Shown here one piece after another: positions 49,828-63,053 of a stretch of 64,000 nt of DNA; the stretch's first letter is position 1; each line of letters opens with the position of its first letter. The DNA is from Lamellibrachia columna. Its lineage: Eukaryota > Annelida > Polychaeta > Sabellida > Siboglinidae. The position numbers and the translations under genes were made by a program. The notes beneath the pieces are model-generated. The model did no database searches and was not told the DNA's origin. It was given only the letters and a program-made list of their open reading frames with translations. The stretch lies in NCBI GenBank assembly GCA_963662155.1, contig OY759263.1:40052544-40116543 (forward strand), written 5' to 3'.

Positions 49828-51707
49828 ACATAACGTAACCTTGGTGGGGTGACAACCTGATAGGTCATACGTTTAGGTGGGTACCTAATGTAACTCAGGC
49901 GGATGACAACCTGATAAGTCATACGTTTAGGAGTGGACATAACGTAATCCTACCGGATGACAATCTGATAAGTCATACGTTTTGGAGTGGACATAACATA
50001 ATCCTACCGGATGACAACCTGATAAGTCATACGTTTAGGTGTGGACATAACGTAATCCTACCGGATGACAACCTGATAAGTCATACGTTTAGGAGTGGAC
50101 ATAACGTAATCCTACCGGATGACAACCTGATAAGTCGTACGTTTAGGTGTGGACATAACGTAATCCTGGCGGGTGACAACCTGATAAGTCATACGTTTAG
50201 GTGTAGACATTACGTAATCCTACCGGATGACAACCTGATAAGGCATACGTTTAGGTGTAGACATTACGTAATCCTGGCGGGTGACAACCTGATAAGTCAT
50301 ACGTTTAGGTGTAGACATAACGTAATCCTACCGGATGACAACCTGATAAGTCATACGTTTAGGTTTGGACATAACGTAATGCTGGCGGATGAAAACCTGA
50401 TAAGTCATACGTTTAGGTGTGGACATAACGTAATCCTAGCGGATGAAAACCTGATAAGTCATACGTTTAGGTTTGGACATAACGTAATGCTGGCGGATGA
50501 AAACCTGATAAGTCATACGTTTAGGTGTGGACATAACGTAATCCTGGCGGATGAAAACCTGATAAGCCATATGTTTAGGTGTGGACATAACGTAATAATG
50601 GCGGGTGACAACCTGATAAGTCATACGTTTAGGAGTGGACATAACGTAATCCTACCGGATGACAACCTGATAAGTCATACGTTTAGGTGTGGACATAACG
50701 TAATGCTGGCGGATGAAAACCTGATAAGTCATACGTTTAGGTGTGGATATAACGTAATCCTGGCGGATGAAAACCTGATAAGCCATACGTTTAGGTGTGG
50801 ACATAACGTAATCCTACCGGATGACAACCTGATAAGTCATACGTTTAGGTGTGGACATAACGTAATGCTGGCGGATGAAAACCTGATAAGTCATACGTTT
50901 AGGTGTGGACATAACGTAATCCTGGCGGATGAAAACCTGATAAGCAATACGTTTAGGTGTGGACATAACGTAATCCTACCGGATGAAAACCTGATAAGTC
51001 ATACGTTTAGGAGTGGACATAACGTAATCCTACCGGATGAAAACCTGATAAGTCATACGTTTAGGTGTGGACATAACGTAATGTGTGGACATAACGTAAT
51101 GCTGGCGGATGAAAACCTGATAAATCATACGTTTAGGTGTGGACATAACGTAATCCTGGCGGATGAAAACCTGATAAGCCATACGTTTAGGTGTGGACAT
51201 AACGTAATCCTACCGGATGACAACCTGATAAGTCATACGTTTAGGTGTGGACATAACGTAATGCTGGCGGATGAAAACCTGATAAGTCATACGTTTAGGT
51301 GTGGACATAACGTAATCCTGGCGGATGAAAACCTGATAAGCCATACGTTTAAGTGTGGACATAACGTAATCCTACCGGATGAAAACCTGATAAGTCATAC
51401 GTTTGGGTGTGGACATAACGTAATCCTACCGGATGAAAACCTGATAAGTCATACGTTTAGGAGTGGACATAACGTAATCCTACCGGATGAAAACCTGATA
51501 AGTCATACGTTTAGGTGTGGACATAACGTAATGCTGGCGGATGAAAACCTGATAAGTCATACGTTTAGATGTAGACATAACGTAATCCTGGCGGATGAAA
51601 ACCTGATAAGCCATACGTTTAGGTGTGGACATAACGTAATCCTGGTGGATGAAAACCTGATAAGTCGTACGTTTAGGTGTGGACATAACGTAATCCTGGC
51701 GGGGCCG
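49828..51707. repeat. 54-bp satellite, block 2
   Basis: Base-for-base counterpart of 42560-44445 displaced by 7262 bases; its 443-codon open frame (50379-51710) encodes the same residues as that of block 1. Confidence 0.97.
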
Positions 51708-52578
51708 TAACTTGATGACCACACCTTGCTTTACCGGCGCAAGATTTAAAATAGAGAAGTATGACGTCAAATCGCTGAACCACTCGTCGACAGGGCGTTG
51801 CCAACTTCTTTGAATATAACCACAATTAGCAGCACCCCCTCTCACAGGTTTAGTTCTTGCAAATACTATTTATAAACGTTCTGACCAATTTCTTGAACAC
51901 GAGCGGTTGAGACTGTAGTAAAGTAATGCCCCGGTAGCCCCATGTCGGTAGCCTCCGTGTCGATAATCCCAGTGTCAGTAATCCCCATGGCAGTAGCCCC
52001 TTGTCAGCAGCCCCTTGTCAGCAGCCCCCATGTCAGTAGCCCCCATGGCAGTAGCTCCATGTCAGCAGCCCCCGTGGCAGTAGCTCCATGTCAGTAGCCC
52101 CCGTGGCAGTAGCGCCATGTCAGCAGCCCCCGGAGGTGTAAGAATTTGGAGCCAGTAGCCCCTGTGTCATTATGCCATTGATTTAGCAGAGTGTTTCTTT
52201 CTCTGCGGTTCCCCGGTCATCAGGCCTGTGTAGTAGAGTTTTAGACAATTTCAGACACACGTTATGCTTGAGAATAGTATTTTAGTCTTTGATTAATAAT
52301 TCTGCTAATAAATAGAAAATATGTTAAGAGTCTGCTCAATGTGAGTAAAAACCAAGTTAACTTCACAGTCAGTGGAAAGCCGTGTAAACTTCCACGAAGT
52401 GTTGGAAATAGATCATTGGTGCCCACAGCTACCAGTAATTTCCTTCTTTCCTATACGCCATCCTTCCCAATGTTTCCTTAACGGGTCCACACCCCAAGTT
52501 CATCAACGTCGTTTTCAAAATCCAAGGTCCCACGAGACGAACTATACCGTCAACTGTGTCCTACCTAACGCAGTTCGA
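51708..52578. repeat. Spacer with 16-bp minisatellite, copy 2
   Basis: Counterpart of 44446-45316, displaced by 7262 bases, apparently without change. Confidence 0.92.
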
Positions 52579-53120
52579 CTGCTCTGAGTGCGCACTTACA
52601 CCTCCTTGGCCATTGTATCCATGCTCTAAGTGTGCACTTACACCTCCCTGGCCATTGTATCCATGCTCTCAGTGTGCACTTACACCTCCCTGGCCATTGT
52701 ATCCATGCTCTAAGTGTGCACTTACACCTCCCTGGCCATTGTATCCATGCTCTCAGTGTGCACTTACACCTCCTTGGCCATTGTATCCATGCTCTAAGTG
52801 TGCACTTACACCTCCCTGGCCATTGTAGCCATGTTCTCAGTGTGCACGTACACCTCCCTGGCCATTGTAGCCATGTTCTCAGTGTGCACGTACACCTCCC
52901 TGGCCATTGTAGCCATGCTCTCAGTGTGCAATTACACCTCCTTGGCCATTGTAGCCATGCTCTCACTGTGCACTTACACCTCCTTGGCCATTGTAGCCAT
53001 GTTCTCAGTGTGCACTTACACCTCCTTGGCCATTGTAGCCATGTTCTCAGTGTGCACTTACACCTCCCTGGCCATTGTAGACATGCTCTCAGTGTGCACT
53101 TACACCTCCTTGGCCATTGT
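52579..53120. repeat. 42-bp satellite, block 2
   Basis: Counterpart of 45317-45858, displaced by 7262 bases; the encoded frames are identical. Confidence 0.97.
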
Positions 53121-54152
53121 AAGACCGTATGTCTCGTTCCCACCCTACACCAATCACCACGACTATTTCCTTACAGCAACTGTTTCTCTGCCCTTCATTT
53201 ATACTCTCGCCACGTTACCTTAAACATGCAATTATACATTTGCATTTCAATATACATAAAAAACGTAATTTACACTCATTTGTTATAATTCTTTTTTCAT
53301 GACAAGGCTGCAGCGAACACCAGACGTGGCGACATAATGGTTTATGTATCGCCTCGACGTCGGGCGAACAAGTTGCCTGACGACGCACAGACACCGTCTT
53401 CTTTAATATCATACAAACGATTACCAAAGACCCAACGTTTCGTGACGTTTGCATACGGTGATTGTCTTGTTTTTGGTCTGCACATGTATATTTTTTTGCA
53501 TTCTAGTGCATTTGAATTGCCTTTCTTTGAGCCATGTTGGTTCGGTGAAGTCCGCTTGACAGAATCACTTCAGGCCAGGGCAGTTTGATTCTATTAAGCG
53601 GCTGATTCTCTTAAACGGCACATTTTAGTACAGTGGGAATAGGGAATAATTATTTCCCAAGCAATGTTTGATTCTACTAAGTAGGTGATTATGTTATATG
53701 TGATTATATTAAACGTAGTCCACTCTATGTTAATCACATTTTTATTTGTTTATTCAGGTCACCTGTTCGTTTTCTGAAGGTTGTCTTAATTCTACATGAC
53801 CCTTATAATGAGTAAGTTATTCGTGTTTATCATATTTTTACTGGTTTACTATGTCGCCTGTACGCATCTTAATAGCTGTCGGAACTGCAGTTATACCAGT
53901 GTTCATCAACATTCCTGTTACATAGAAACTCAATTAATTAAATTGATTCATCAGCAACTTTTATTTTACGTTTCACGTATGTGCATTTCACTTTCTCCCA
54001 ACTAGAATTCCATATGTATTAATTTAACAAATCTCCACATTACTCACGGACACACCGATAATATAGAAGTATAATTATTGATTGACAGTGAACCCACAGT
54101 GAGTGTCATGTAATATTTATACCCTCCCCACCGTAGATACCCACCCTCCCCC
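53121..54152. other. Unique spacer of the higher-order repeat, copy 2
   Basis: Counterpart of 45859-46890, including the short ORF now at 53796-54005 with the same residues. Confidence 0.85.
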
Positions 54153-57100
54153 GTTTAGTTGTAACACGTTGGGGGTATGAAAGGGCAACACGTGTAAGTG
54201 ATGTTTAGTTGTAACACGTTGGGGGTATGAAAGGGCAACACGTGTAACTGGTGTTTAGTTGTAACACGTTGGGGGTATGAAAGGGCAACACGTGTAACTG
54301 ATGTTTAGTTGTAACACGTTGGGGTTATGAAAGGGCAACACGTCTAAGTGATGTTTAGTTGTAACACGTTGGGGGTATGAAAGGGCAACACGTGTAACTG
54401 ATGTTTAGCTGTAACACGTTGGAGGTATGAAAGGACAACACGTGTAACTGGTGTTCAGTTGTAACACGTTGGGGGTATGAAAGGGCAACACGTGTAACTG
54501 GTGTTTAGTTGTAACACGTTGGGGGTATGAAAGGGCAACACGTGTAACTGATGTTTAGTTGTAACACGTTGGGGTTATGAAACGGCAACACGTGTAATTG
54601 ATGTTTAGTTGTAACACGTTGGAAGTATGAAAGGACAACACGTGTAACTGGTGTTCAGTTGTAACACGTTGGGGGTATGAAAGGGCAACACGTGTAACTG
54701 GTGTTTAGTTGTAACACGTTGGGGTATGAAAGGGCAACACGTGTAACTGATGTTTAGTTGTAACACGTTGGGGTTATGAAAGGGCAACACGTGTAACTGA
54801 TGTTCAGCTGTAACACGTTGGGGTTATGAAACGGCAACACGTGTAATTGATGTTTAGTTGTAACACGCTGGGGTATGAAAGGGCAACACGTGTAACTGGT
54901 GTTCAGCTGTAACACGTTGGGGTTATAAAACGGCAACACGTGTAATTGATGTTTAGCTGTAACACGTTGGGGGTATGAAAGGACAACACGTGTAACTGGT
55001 GTTCAGTTGTAACACGTTGGGGGTATGAAAGGGCAACACGTGTAACTGGTGTTTAGTTGTAACACGTTGGGGGTATGAAAGGGCAACACGTGTAACTGAT
55101 GTTTAGTTGTAACACGTTGGGGTATGAAAGGGCAACACGTGTAACTGATGTTCAGTTGTAACACGTTGGGGGTATGAAAAGGCAACACGTGTAACTGGTG
55201 TTTAGATGTAACACGTTGGGGGTATGAAAGAGCAACACGTGTAATTGATGTTTAGTTGTAACACGTTGGGGGTATGAAAGGGCAACACGTGTAACTGATG
55301 TTTAGTTGTAACACGTTGGGGTATGAAAGGGCAACACGTGTAACTGGTGTTTAGTTGTAACACGTTGGGGTGTATGAAAGGGCAACACGTGTAACTGGTG
55401 TTTAGCTGTAACACGTTGGGTGTATGAAACGGCAACACGTGTAATTGATGTTTAGTTGTAACACGTTGGAGGTATGAAAGGACAACACGTGTAACTGGTG
55501 TTCAGTTGTAACACGTTGGGGGTATGAAAGGGCAACACGTGTAACTGATGTTTAGTTGTAACACGTTGGGGGTATGAAAAGGCAACACGTGTAACTGGTG
55601 TTTAGCTGTAACACGTAGGAGGTATGAAAGGGCAACACGTGTAATTGATGTTTAGTTGTAACACGTTGGGTATGAAAGGGCAACACGTGTAACTGATGTT
55701 TAGTTGTAACACGTTGGGGTATGAAAGGGCAACACGTGTAACTGGTGTTTAGTTGTAACACGCTGGGGTATGAAAGGGCAACACGTGTAACTGATGTTTA
55801 GTTGTAACACGTTGGGGTATCAAAGGGCAACACGTGTAACTGATGTTTAGTTGTAACACGTTGGGGTATGAAAGGGCAACACGTGTAACTGATGTTTAGT
55901 TGTAAAACGTTGGGGGTATGAAAGGGCAACACGTGTAACTGGTGTTTAGTTGTAACACGTTGGGGGTATGAAAGGGCAACACGTGTAATTGATGTTTAGT
56001 TGTAACACGTTGGGGGTATGAAAGGGCAACACGTGTAACTGGTGTTTAGTTGTAACACGCTGGGGTATGAAAGCACACGTGTAACTGATGTTTAGTTGTA
56101 ACATGTTGGGGGGTATGAAAGGGCAACACGTGTAACTGAAGTTTAGTTGTAACACGTTGGGGGTATGAAAGGGCAACACGTGTAACTGATGTTTAGTTGT
56201 AACACGTTGAGGGTATGAAAGGGCAACGCGTGTAATTGATGTTTAGTTGTAACACGTTGTGGGTATGAAAGGGCAACACGTGTAACTGATGTTTAGTTGT
56301 AACACGTTGGGGTATGAAAGGGCAACACGTGTAACTGATGTTTAGTTGTAACACGTTGAGGGTATGAAAGGGCAACGCGTGTAACTGGTGTTTAGTTGTA
56401 ACACGTTGGGGGTATGAAAGGGCAACACGTGTAACTGATGTTTAGTTGTAACACGTTGGGGTATGAAAGGGCAACACGTGTAACTGATGTTTAGTTGTAA
56501 CACGCTGGGGTATGAAAGCACACGTGTAACTGATGTTCAGTTGTAACACGTTGGGGGTATGAAAAGGCAACACGTGTAACTGGTGTTTAGATGTAACACG
56601 TTGGGGGTATGAAAGAGCAACACGTGTAATTGATGTTTAGTTGTAACACGTTGGGGGTATGAAAGGGCAACACGTGTAACTGATGTTTAGTTGTAACACG
56701 TTGGGGTATGAAAGGGCAACACGTGTAACTGGTGTTTAGTTGTAACACGTTGGGGGGTATGAAAGGGCAACAGGTGTAACTGGTGTTTAGCTGTAACACG
56801 TTGGGTGTATGAAACGGCAACACGTGTAATTGATGTTTAGTTGTAACACGTTGGAAGTATGAAAGGACAACACGTGTAACTGGTGTTCAGTTGTAACACG
56901 TTGGGGGTATGAAAGGGCAACACGTGTAACTGATGTTTAGTTGTAACACGTTGGGGTATGAAAAGGCAACACGTGTAACTGGTGTTTAGCTGTAACACGT
57001 AGGAGGTATGAAAGGGCAACACGTGTAATTGATGTTTAGTTGTAACACGTTGGGTATGAAAGGGCAACACGTGTAACTGATGTTTAGTTGTAACACGTTG

Positions 57101-60100
57101 GGGTATGAAAGGGCAACACGTGTAACTGGTGTTTAGTTGTAACACGCTGGGGTATGAAAGGGCAACACGTGTAACTGATGTTTAGTTGTAACACGTTGGG
57201 GTATCAAAGGGCAACACGTGTAACTGATGTTTAGTTGTAACACGTTGGGGTATCAAAGGACAACACGTGTAACTGATGTTTAGTTGTAACACGTTGGGGG
57301 TATCAAAGGGCAACACGTGTAACTGATGTTTAGTTGTAACACGTTGGGGTATGAAAGGGCAACACGTGTAACTGATGTTTAGTTGTAACACGTTGGGGGT
57401 ATGAAAGGGCAACACGTGTAACTGATGTTCAGTTGTAACACGTTGGGGGTATGAAAAGGCAACACGTGTAACTGGTGTTTAGATGTAACACGTTGGGGGT
57501 ATGAAAGAGCAACACGTGTAATTGATGTTTAGTTGTAACACGTTGGGGGTATGAAAGGGCAACACGTGTAACTGATGTTTAGTTGTAACACGTTGGGGTA
57601 TGAAAGGGCAACACGTGTAACTGGTGTTTAGTTGTAACACGTTGGGGGGTATGAAAGGGCAACACGTGTAACTGGTGTTTAGCTGTAACACGTTGGGTGT
57701 ATGAAACGGCAACACGTGTAATTGATGTTTAGTTGTAACACGTTGGAAGTATGAAAGGACAACACGTGTAACTGGTGTTCAGTTGTAACACGTTGGGGGT
57801 ATGAAAGGGCAACACGTGTAACTGATGTTTAGTTGTAACACGTTGGGGGTATGAAAAGGCAACACGTGTAACTGGTGTTTAGCTGTAACACGTAGGAGGT
57901 ATGAAAGGGCAACACGTGTAATTGATGTTTAGTTGTAACACGTTGGGTATGAAAGGGCAACACGTGTAACTGATGTTTAGTTGTAACACGTTGGGGTATG
58001 AAAGGGCAACACGTGTAACTGGTGTTTAGTTGTAACACGCTGGGGTATGAAAGGGCAACACGTGTAACTGATGTTTAGTTGTAACACGTTGGGGTATCAA
58101 AGGGCAACACGTGTAACTGATGTTTAGTTGTAACACGTTGGGGTATGAAAGGGCAACACGTGTAACTGATGTTTAGTTGTAACACGTTGGGGGTATGAAA
58201 GGGCAACACGTGTAACTGGTGTTTAGTTGTAACACGTTGGGGGTATGAAAGGGCAACACGTGTAATTGATGTTTAGTTGTAACACGTTGGGGGTATGAAA
58301 GGGCAACACGTGTAACTGGTGTTTAGTTGTAACACGCTGGGGTATGAAAGCACACGTGTAACTGATGTTAAGTTGTAACACGTTGGGGGGTATGAAAGGG
58401 CAACACGTGTAACTGAAGTTTAGTTGTAACACGTTGGGGGTATGAAAGGGCAACACGTGTAACTGATGTTTAGTTGTAACACGTTGAGGGTATGAAAGGG
58501 CAACGCGTGTAATTGATGTTTAGTTGTAACACGTTGTGTGTATGAAAGGGCAACACGTGTAACTGATGTTTAGTTGTAACACGTTGGGGTATGAAAGGGC
58601 AACACGTGTAACTGATGTTTAGTTGTAACACGTTGAGGGTATGAAAGGGCAACGCGTGTAACTGGTGTTCAGTTGTAACACGTTGGGGGTATGAAAGGGC
58701 AACACGTGTAACTGATGTTTAGTTGTAACACGTTGGGGTATGAAAGGGCAACACGTGTAACTGATGTTTAGTTGTAACACGTTGGGGGTATGAAAAGGCA
58801 ACACGTGTAACTGGTGTTTAGATGTAACACGTTGGGGGTATGAAAGAGCAACACGTGTAATTGATGTTTAGTTGTAACACGTTGGGGGTATGAAAGGGCA
58901 ACACGTGTAACTGATGTTTAGTTGTAACACGTTGGGGTATAAAAGGGCAACACGTGCAACTGGTGTTTAGTTGTAACACGTTGGGGGTATGAAAGGGCAA
59001 CACGTGTAACTGGTGTTTAGCTGTAACACGTTGGGTGTATGAAACGGCAACACGTGTAACTGGTGTTCAGTTGTAACACGTTGGGGGTATGAAAGGGCAA
59101 CACGTGTAACTGATGTTTAGTTGTAACACGTTGGGGGTATGAAAAGGCAACACGTGTAACTGGTGTTTAGCTGTAACACGTAGGAGGTATGAAAGGGCAA
59201 CACGTGTAATTGATGTTTAGTTGTAACACGTTGGGTATGAAAGGGCAACACGTGTAACTGATGTTTAGTTGTAACACGTTGGGGTATGAAAGGGCAACAC
59301 GTGTAACTGGTGTTTAGTTGTAACACGCTGGGGTATGAAAGGGCAACACGTGTAACTGATGTTTAGTTGTAACACGTTGGGGTATCAAAGGGCAACACGT
59401 GTAACTGATGTTTAGTTGTAACACGTTGGGGGGTATGAAAGGGCAACACGTGTAACTGATGTTTAGTTTTAACACGTTGGGGGTATGAAAGGGCAACACG
59501 TGTAACTGATGTTTAGTTGTAACACGTTGAGGTATAAAAGGGCAACACGTGTAACTGGTGTTTAGTTGTTACACGCTGGGGTATGAAAGGGCAACACGTG
59601 TAACTGATGTTTAGTTGTAACACGTTGGGGTATGAAAGGGCAACACGTGTAACTGATGTTTAGTTGTAATACGTTGGGGGGTATGAAAGGGCAACACGGG
59701 TAACTGATGTTTAGTTGTAACACGTTGGGGGTATGAAAGGGCAACACGTGTAATTGATGTTTAGTTGTAACACGTTGGGGGTATGAAAGGGCAACACGTG
59801 TAACTGGTGTTTAGTTGTAACACGCTGGGGTATGAAAGCACACGTGTAACTGATGTTTAGTTGTAACACGTTGGGGGGTATGAAAGGGCAACACGTGTAA
59901 CTGAAGTTTAGTTGTAACACGTTGGGGGTATGAAAGGGCAACACGTGTAACTGATGTTTAGTTGTAACACGTTGAGGGTATGAAAGGGCAATGCGTTTAA
60001 TTGATGTTTAGTTGTAACACGTTGTGGGTATGAAAGGGCAACACGTGTAACTGATGTTTAGTTGTAACACGTTGGGGTATGAAAGGGCAACACGTGTAAA

Positions 60101-60694
60101 TGATGTTTAGTTGTAACACGTTGAGGGTATGAAAGGGCAACGCGTGTAATTGATGTTTAGTTGTAACACGTTGGGGGTATGAAAGGGCAACACGTGTAAT
60201 TGATGTTTAGTTGTAACACGCTGGGGTATGAAAGGGCAACACGTGTAACTGATGTTTAGTTGTAACACGTTGGGGTATGAAAGGGCAACACGTGTAACTG
60301 ATGTTTAGTTGTAACACGTTGGGGGGTATGAAAGGGCAACACGTGTAACTGATGTTTAGTTTTAACACGTTGGGTGTATGAAAGGGCAACACGTGTAACT
60401 GATGTTTAGTTGTAACATGTTGGGGTATGAAAGGGCAACACGTGTAACTGGTGTTTAGTTGTAACACGCTGGGTTATGAAAGCACACGTGTAACTGATGT
60501 TTAGTTGTAACACGTTGGGGGGTATGAAAGGGCAACACGTGTAACTGAAGTTTAGTTGTAACACGTTGGGGGTATGAAAGGGCAACACGTGTAACTGATG
60601 TTTAGTTGTAACACGTTGAGGGTATAAAAGGGCAACGCGTGTAATTTATGTTTAGTTGTAACACGTTGGAGGTATGAAAGGGCAACACGTGTAA
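54153..60694. repeat. 50-bp satellite, block 3 (~130 units)
   Basis: The first ~2.8 kb (to about 56990) match block 2 at 7262-bp offset; the rest is expanded. Variant strings inside recur at about 2.28 kb (55946 to 58223) and about 1.3-1.5 kb (57829 to 59117; 58223 to 59711), evidence of stepwise block duplications. Confidence 0.95.
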
Positions 60695-60754
60695 AATAAG
60701 TTTTAAAATTCACCGTATGTCAAACTTTTGTTATATTTAATACGAATAAGTAGG

Positions 60755-61857
60755 GACATAACGTAACCTTGGTGGGGTGACAACCTGATAGGTCATACGT
60801 TTAGGTGGGTACCTAATGTAACTCAGGCGGATGACAACCTGATAAGTCATACGTTTAGGAGTGGACATAACGTAATCCTACCAGATGACAATCTGATAAG
60901 TCATACGTTTAGGAGTGGACATAACATAATCCTACCGGATGACAACCTGATAAGTCATACGTTTAGGTGTGGACATAACGTAATCCTACCGGATGACAAC
61001 CTGATAAGTCTTACGTTTAGGAGTGGACATAACGTAATCCTACCGGATGACAACCTGATAAGTCGTACGTTTAGGTGTGGACATAACGTAATCCTGGCGG
61101 GTGACAACCTGATAAGTCATACGTTTAGGTGTAGACATTACGTAATCCTACCGGATGACAACCTGATAAGGCATACGTTTAGGTGTAGACATTACGTAAT
61201 CCTGGCGGGTGACAACCTGATAAGTCATACGTTTAGGTGTAGACATAACGTAATCCTACCGGATGACAACCTGATAAGTCATACGTTTAGGTTTGGACAT
61301 AACGTAATGCTGGCGGATGAAAACCTGATAAGTCATATGTTTAGGTGTGGACATAACGTAATCCTAGCAGATGAAAACCTGATAAGTCATACGTTTAGGT
61401 TTGGACATAACGTAATGCTGGCGGATGAAAACCTGATAAGTCATACGTTTAGGTGTGGACATAACGTAATCCTGGTGGATGAAAACCTGATAAGTCGTAC
61501 GTTTAGGTGTGGACATAACGTAATCCTACCGGATGAAAACCTGATAAGTCATACGTTTAGGAGTGGACATAACGTAATCCTACCGGATGAAAACCTGATA
61601 AGTCATACGTTTAGGTGTGGACATAACGTAATCCTGGTGGATGAAAACCTGATAAATCATACGTTTAGGTGTGGACATAACGTAATCCTGGTGGATGAAA
61701 ACCTGATAAGTCATACGTTTAGGTGTGGACATAACGTAATCCTGGCGGATGAAAACCTGATAAGTCATACGTTTAGGTGTGGACATAACGTAATCCTGGT
61801 GGATGAAAACCTGATAAGTCGTACGTTTAGGTGTGGACATAACGTAATCCTGGCGGG
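60755..61857. repeat. 54-bp satellite, block 3 (contracted)
   Basis: Same unit and same entry sequence as blocks 1 and 2, but only ~20 units; the central units are missing and several end units (CTGGTGGATGAA type) are reiterated. The open frame is 185 codons (61307-61864). Confidence 0.95.
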
Positions 61858-63053
61858 GCCGTAACTTGATGACCACACCTTGCTTTACCGTCGCAAGATT
61901 TAAAATAGAGAAGTATGACGTCATATCGCTGAACCACTCGTCGACAGGGCGTTGCCAACTTCTTTGAATATAACCACAATTAGCAGCACCCCCTCTCACA
62001 GGTTTAGTTCTTGCAAATACTATTTATAAACGTTCTGACCAATTTCTTGAACACGAGCGGTTGAGACTGTAGTAAAGTAATGCCCCGGTAGCCCCATGTC
62101 GGTAGCCTCCGTGTCGATAATCCCAGTGTCAATAATCCCCATGGCAGTAGCCCCTTGTCAGTAGCCCCCATGGCAGTAGCTCCGTGTCAGCAGCCCCCAT
62201 GGCAGTAGAGCTCCAAGTCTGCAGCACCCCATGGCAGTAGCTCCATGTCAGCAGCCCCCATGGCAGTAGCTCCGTGTCAGCAGCCCCCATGGCAGTAGCT
62301 CCATGTCAGCAGCCCCCCATGGCAGTAGCTCCATGTCAGCAGCCCCCGTGGCAGTAGCTCCATGTCAGCAGCCCCTTGTCAGCAGCCCCCATGTCAGTAG
62401 CCCCCATGGCAGTAGCCCCATGTCAGCAGCCCCCATGGCAGTAGCTCCATGTCAGCAGCCCCCGTGGCAGTAGCTCCGTGTCAGCAGCCCCTTGTCAGCA
62501 GCCCCCATGTCAGTAGCCCCCAAGGCAGTAGCTCCATGTCAGCAGCCCCCGTGGCAGTAGCTCCATGTCAGTAGCCCCCTTGGCAGTAGCGCCATGTCAG
62601 CAGCCCCCGGAGGTGTAAGAATTTGGAGCCAGTAGCCCCTGTGTCATTATGCCATTGATTTAGCAGATTGTTTCTTTCTCTGCGGTTCCCCAGTCATCAG
62701 GCCTGTGGTAGAGTTTTAGACAATTTCAGACACACGTTATGCTTGAGAATAGTATTTTAGTCTTTGATTAATAATTCTGCTAATAAATAGAAAATATGTT
62801 AAGAGTCTGCTCAATGTGAGTAAAAACCAAGTTAACTTCACAGTCAGTGGAAAGCCGTGTAAACATCCACGAAGTGTTGGAAATAGATCATTGGTGCCCA
62901 CAGCTACCAGTAATTTCCTTCTTTCCTATACGCCATCCTTCCCAATGTTTCCTTAACGGGTCCACACCCCAAGTTCATCAACGTCGTTTTCAAAATCCAA
63001 GGTCCCACGAGACGAACTATACCGTCAACTGTGTCCTACCTAACGCAGTTCGA
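61858..63053. repeat. Spacer with expanded 16-bp minisatellite, copy 3
   Basis: Same spacers as copies 1 and 2 with a few base changes, but the 16-bp array is expanded to about 510 bases (62095-62608). Confidence 0.92.
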
